DNA from: Mesaphorura yosii
Taxonomy: Eukaryota; Arthropoda; Collembola; Poduromorpha; Tullbergiidae
Assembly: GCA_009869945.1 (NCBI GenBank)
Contig: WIXG01000027.1
Coordinates: 62,001 to 126,000, forward strand
Reading direction: 5' to 3'
DNA: 64,000 bases
Made by a program: the position numbers and the translations under genes
Notes under the pieces: generated by a model
The model's input: only the letters and a program-made list of their open reading frames with translations
Told to the model about the DNA's origin: nothing
The model's database searches: none
Part shown: positions 59,256 to 64,000 of the stretch, piece after piece
Layout: each line of letters opens with the position of its first letter
How positions within the stretch are numbered: position 1 is the stretch's first letter

Positions 59256-62103
59256 CCTGCAGCTGGCAGCCAGGACGATGGTACGGCGGATGGTGGAGTT
59301 TCCTGATGAAGAAGACTTCTTCGGAAGCAATTCTCGAATCTTCACGGCAGCCTACGCCGTCACTCGTGCGGAGGTTAATGATAAGTTGTAGCGATTTCCA
59401 AAACTGAAAACAAGCAGGAAAAAGAAATGTCCTTTACTCGACGTGAAGACGTGAATTGAAGAACGCGAGTACAAAGAAACTCTAAACGACTGGAACTACG
59501 ATAGGCACTGTTATTGCTTTAAGCACGTATAATTCGAATGTGATTAATTCTGCAAGTGCGAATCGCCGACCAGCACAAGAATTGCAGGAAGATGAAGCTC
59601 GCAACGCTCTAGGTTCAAGCGCAAAGTTAATCGGTTTAACGTTTTTGAGGACTGCTCATTCTTGTACGCGCTGAATGTATTCCTAGAACCTCGTTTTGTA
59701 ATTGTTTGATGAGCACATGGGCCGTGCCTTTCTCTGAATCGAGTCGCTGTACTAAAAATCCTTATTGACGGAATGTACTAGAAACTTGACACATTTAACG
59801 CGCAGCTTTAAAGTTCAAAGCTCTCTTTGGATCGGCTGCAGATCAAACGCACAAGATTTTTACAATATTGCTTCCTGATGTGGAGTCATCGTCCAAGAGT
59901 TAACTTACCATGGAATGTTTTATTTAGGACCAAATTAATCTTTCACTGTTAGGATCCGATAAGTGGTCGACGGGAACATCAACCATACTTTCACAGCGTT
60001 GCAGTGGCAGGACGCAGCGTAGAACTGTTAAGTTTTGGACACGCTTGCTTGTGCGTTATGTCACGTCGTCTCCACAATAATGATGAAAAGCGTAGTCTGT
60101 CAATAATTCAAGCACTCAGTAATCCATCAGCAACAATTCAATCGAGCGCTGTTTGATAGTGCTGACTAGACCAGATTCAGTTTCAGAGATACAGTTACAG
60201 TCCCTTTGTTTCTTGAGCTTTCTGTTGGCAATAACTCACTCTCACAATCAGTTCAACGTAAACTGAATCTTTTTGCTGACTTTGTCGTACTTTGTCACGA
60301 ACACGGTAATAACCTCCTTTGAAAAACACTTCCACTGGCAAAATAAGACGAGACGAAGCTCAGAGCACTTGCAGAACGATTAAAAATCATTCAGGTTGGG
60401 TTGAGATTGAGACTTGACCTGCCCTTGCCAGCGCTTCCAACAGCAATAACTTCAAGCTGTGGTGGGCCAGATGACACATTTGTTGACTTATGCCGTCAAT
60501 TTTTTTTATTGCCATCAGGCTCAAACTCAAATCCAGTCAGGACAAACTATGAATCATCACCAGAGTCAAACAGCCAGGACAACACAACGGGGATATTCAA
60601 GAAACGCGTTGTCGCCGCGTGTATCTGTATCAGTTGTTGAACTTTCAACTTTTTAATACAAAAGAGATTGACTAACTACGCTTCACGTTTCACAGATCTC
60701 GTCTCGAAGCATTCACACAAATGACCACTATGAATGGAGTACTTCCTCTGCCTGAATGAATTTCGTTGTAAGGGCGCCGTGGCCCGCGGCTGGAGACGAA
60801 ACAAGACGCAATTGGGGCGGTACAGAAACAGAAGCCGTTTGCACAGACTTGTAAAGCCTGTAAACTGCAGCTCGATTGCCAATTGTAACTACTTTAAACG
60901 TATTAACTGCTCCAATTAGTTAACCACAGGTGAGACTTACGCAAGATTTGCATGCGTCTGGTTGTGGCTGTGTTTGCACTCTGCAGTGATCACTCGTTCA
61001 ATTCTGAACTTCGACGACAGGCTGTCGAGTGATCGTGGGTGACGGTCGTATCTGCTCTTTGCATTTGGAAAGTATGCTAACGCTGGCTGGTACTGCTATT
61101 AATACATATTTCCATTTTTCGAAGTAATCATCAGCAACTATAACCGAAGAGCGTGAGTGTAGAATGAGATAAACATAAGTAGTTGACTACGCTATAGTAA
61201 ACTACACTCCATTTGAACGAGTACGAGTACAGGGCAGCTTCAGAATCTCATCGGCTCAACATGATAATGGTATCAATTTGCGATGTTGTAAATAAAACAG
61301 AATGACAAAAGTAAATGGCACTCTCTGTGAGTCTCCTCCTGCTCTCTGAATCAATAACCAGGTGCAGAGTGCCAAATCAATGAATTTTTACGGGTGACCG
61401 GTCATAACCGGAATATCCTGTACGGTTTGCGTGAAATAAGTAAGCGTTCGTCAGGTCATACGGAAGCTGATAACCAAATCCAAATCGTTGACTTTTAAAT
61501 GTTAAAATCAGTAAAATGTAAAAATGTACTACGTGAATTTATGTTGTGTTAATGGTAAAATGTATAGCTCGCTTATCTCGAAGAGGAACATTCACCATGC
61601 TGTTATGACACGCGCGGAGTATTTTCATGCTTTGCACTCGAACTTTCCTTAGCATGGGCCATTTGATTTGTCAGATGAGGTTCAATGCTTAGTTGGTTCA
61701 ATGACAGAGCAAGTAGGAAGGAAAGTTTTCGTCACACTGGATTGGAGACGCTTACGAATACGAACACGGTTGATCACAGTTATAAATTGCGTAACTTTTG
61801 TTTTGTCGCGATGGTACGACCTTGACGCTTGAACTTTGTCAGACTGATTGATTATGCACTGAGGACGAGTGCAATTGCACCAAATGCCGTAAACTTGTTG
61901 GCATCTTGCAAGTGGACTTCACCTGTAAACTTAAACTTTTATTCTTTAAGATTTTGTAAAAGAGGACGAGATATGTAACAATATGTTACATTTAAAATAG
62001 AAAGATAGACATCTGATTAAGCATGTGATTAAAATATAAAATTTAGAAACTTGCAAACTTTTGTAAGCGAACCATACTCGTCGGTTTGGGTTTATTAACA
62101 AGG
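59256..62103. other. Large intergenic region
   Basis: About 2.8 kb between the divergent promoter side of the P5B ATPase gene and the 3' end of THOC7. Short open frames near 60401, 60459, 60676 and 60734 overlap one another and have no domain-like pattern. I see no RNA gene, transposase or tandem repeat here. Confidence 0.45.
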
Positions 62104-63269
62104 TCACACGACTTCCCCATCAACCTCGTTATCTTCTTCAGACAAGTCTTCGCAATTTTCCAGCCCTCCAGCGCCAGGTTTGTCCACAGGAGAAAGGGGA
62201 GCACTGGTGACCGTGCCGCGGATGTTGGTAGCTGGACTGGCTGCTTGGCTGTGCTCTCCCTCATTGTTACTCTCCAGGGGTACTTGATCCGCGGGGGTTG
62301 GAGTTGCTCCTTCCACATCCATCGGACTACTGGCGCCCGACTCCTCGCTGCCCGCGAACTTGATCGCACGCCCATTGACTACGGCAGTTCCCAAGGCTGG
62401 AGCGGGTTTCGGTGGTGATGGTGGCCTAATGTCATCCATCGTGATGTCGTCATCCGATAAACTTGTGTGAATGTCTTGTGTTAAATCATCCTCTTTAATA
62501 AGGTCGTGCAAAACGTGGAGTTCTGACGTCAAATTAAATGTGTTCTTTTTATGCTGCGCTAATTTGTCGTCCAGCCTTTGCTTTTGAGCCTGAAACCGAA
62601 ATCAAAGTTTTGAACATGCAGCAATGAAATGTGCAAACATGCAAAGTTTCCGTCCTGGCACTCACATATAGGGCGTCATATTTCTGCGATAGTTTAGCAT
62701 GCTTCTTCTCAGTCTCTTTGCGATCCGGCTTGTTCTTGATGAGTTTTGCCAACGCATCGTATTCCATGGAACGTTTGCGTAATTTTGTTGCCTCCTCGAG
62801 CACAGACTTCGCCTCAGTGATCTGCTCTTTCGTGGCTTCAATCCCCAGCCTCACTCTGACACCAAACTCGTCATACGCCAACTTTGTCAGCTCGCTAACC
62901 CGAATGCTCTGGTGCGTCCTCTTGGCGGAGTACTCCGTTTCCCTCACTCTGGTCAACATTTTGCGAAAAGATGCATCACTGAAAACATATGAGTGCAAAT
63001 TTCACACATCTGCTTCAAATTGTTAGAGAATTTACACTGCACCTTTCAGCTGCCGTTTCATCGTTGGAAGCGAACCCGATCACTGATTTCATGAGGTTTG
63101 TAATTCGCCGGTCGTCTCCAATGCCGTCCCCATCAATCAGAAGTCGACGCTTGATGACTTCATCTGTGAAAAAATTCCAGCATCAGCGTTAGAATTTCTA
63201 GAATACAAGTGGAAATTCGGGAATTATAAGTTATAACTTACCCAGCAGGGCGTTTTCTGCACCCGACAT
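62104..63269 (-). CDS. THOC7: THO complex subunit 7
   Basis: THOC7 is a coiled-coil subunit of the THO/TREX complex that couples transcription to mRNA packaging and export. Four minus-strand exons: 63269-63242, 63163-63043, 62978-62666 and 62589-62104; 315 residues. The N-terminal block DEVIKRRLLIDGDGIGDDRR is the family signature. It is followed by a long coiled coil with RSMEYDALAKLIKNKPDRKETEK, which matches the conserved EYDALAK...PDR region. Human THOC7 has 204 residues. The extra length is a C-terminal Pro/Ser/Glu-rich acidic tail of about 110 residues that ends in EEDNEVDGEVV, likely disordered. Confidence 0.92.
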
Positions 63270-64000
63270 GTCTGCTTACTGAAGAAGTTGAAGCAAATCC
63301 GAAAGGCTAAGGTTAAAACTAAAATAAAACGGCTTAGATTGCATGCAATAATTCAAATACAGACACGGCGTTTGGAGATTTGTTCTCGCCAAGCCTAGGC
63401 ATAGGGAAAACCATTTTCAGCGGGGATTGAGGCGAGGTAATGACGTTTTCCGTATACCGAATGTATTAGCTTGCCCCAACTTTGCACCACAAAGAAGTCT
63501 AGCTTGCAAGCTGTCAGAGATCCTCAAAAAACTGGTTTAATAAAGTCAAATATTAAAAATGTAGCAAAGAATTGAGATAATCGGCCAAAATCATGAACTC
63601 ATCCATACAATAAACTGGAACTCGTACATACCATGCATGATTTACAATTACTTTGAGCCAGGAACCGCGAGTCTCGAAGCGGAATTTTGGTCTGTCCATG
63701 GAAGACAAACTGCTTATCTCTCACAAATGGCCAGGGTTGCGATTTTGGACTAGCTGCCAGTAGCAGATCCATAGTCGAGTTCAACGATTTTAAGGTTCGA
63801 CCATGTTGATGCGCAGTTCAGAAGAAGGGGAGTCCAATTAAAGGAATATCAATCAGATATGAGACAAGAACATTCAGAGCACCTGACGATAGTGCTGGTC
63901 ACGTAAACATTGCTATTGCCAGCGAACACTGTGAAAGGGTTCATTTCCCTCCCAGGAATTTACACACAAAGCACAATGCGGTAGAATCACAAGATGTAAA
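63270..64000. other. THOC7 upstream region
   Basis: 5' flank and likely promoter of THOC7. No gene is supported up to the window edge. Confidence 0.4.

Noticed and set aside
59256-62103. Possible hidden gene in the large gap
   Set aside because: The open frames are short, overlap on both strands and have no linked splice sites or domain-like stretches.
1-64000. CRISPR arrays, tRNA or rRNA genes, viral or bacterial insertions
   Set aside because: I found no regularly spaced repeats, no cloverleaf I could support, and no viral or bacterial coding sequence; the window is spliced eukaryotic DNA throughout.

Overview
This is a gene-dense eukaryotic nuclear window. Its genes are split by many short introns (mostly 50-150 nt, GT-AG, one GC-AG) and carry AATAAA-type poly(A) signals. 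The gene content is animal: VPS35, MON2, SIAH, a secreted frizzled-related protein, IFT144/WDR19. A pacifastin-type inhibitor next to Kazal-type inhibitors points to an arthropod. The intact sFRP argues against Drosophila-like flies, which lack it. A basal hexapod such as a springtail would fit, but that is inference. All exon boundaries were placed by hand from reading frame, splice-site sequence and remembered family proteins; there are no transcript data.

Layout, left to right. 0-4.6 kb: the 3' part of a proline/histidine-rich orphan gene (+) and a possible decayed gene. 4.7-11.7 kb: MON2 (+, 26 exons) with a foldback element in one intron. 13.6-16.8 kb: VPS35 (+). 19.2-20.4 kb: SIAH E3 ligase (+). 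21.9-26.3 kb: a nest of small secreted protease inhibitors, with two intact Kazal genes and one Kazal pseudogene (all -) facing one pacifastin pseudogene and one intact pacifastin gene (both +). 27.0-29.4 kb: a secreted, probably GPI-anchored acid sphingomyelinase (+). 32.0-36.1 kb: an sFRP with an unusual N-terminal extension (+). 36.5-37.3 kb: an orphan CxxC protein (-). 38.9-40.7 kb: a second orphan (+). 41.5-45.9 kb: MTG1 (-) and PIGB (+), head to head. 46.4-47.3 kb: ribosomal protein L17 (-). 48.2-54.0 kb: WDR19/IFT144 (+). 54.3-59.3 kb: a P5B ATPase of the ATP13A2/3 group (-). 62.1-63.3 kb: THOC7 (-).

Most genes are unrelated housekeeping genes. MON2, VPS35 and the P5B ATPase all act in endosome/Golgi/lysosome traffic, but nothing in the sequence suggests co-regulation. 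The lineage-specific part is 21.9-26.3 kb. There, two families of tiny secreted serine-protease inhibitors have duplicated locally, both families include a dead copy, and both live Kazal copies have lost the same partner pair of cysteines. That cluster, the foldback element at 6.07-6.29 kb and the two orphan genes are the most unusual contents.
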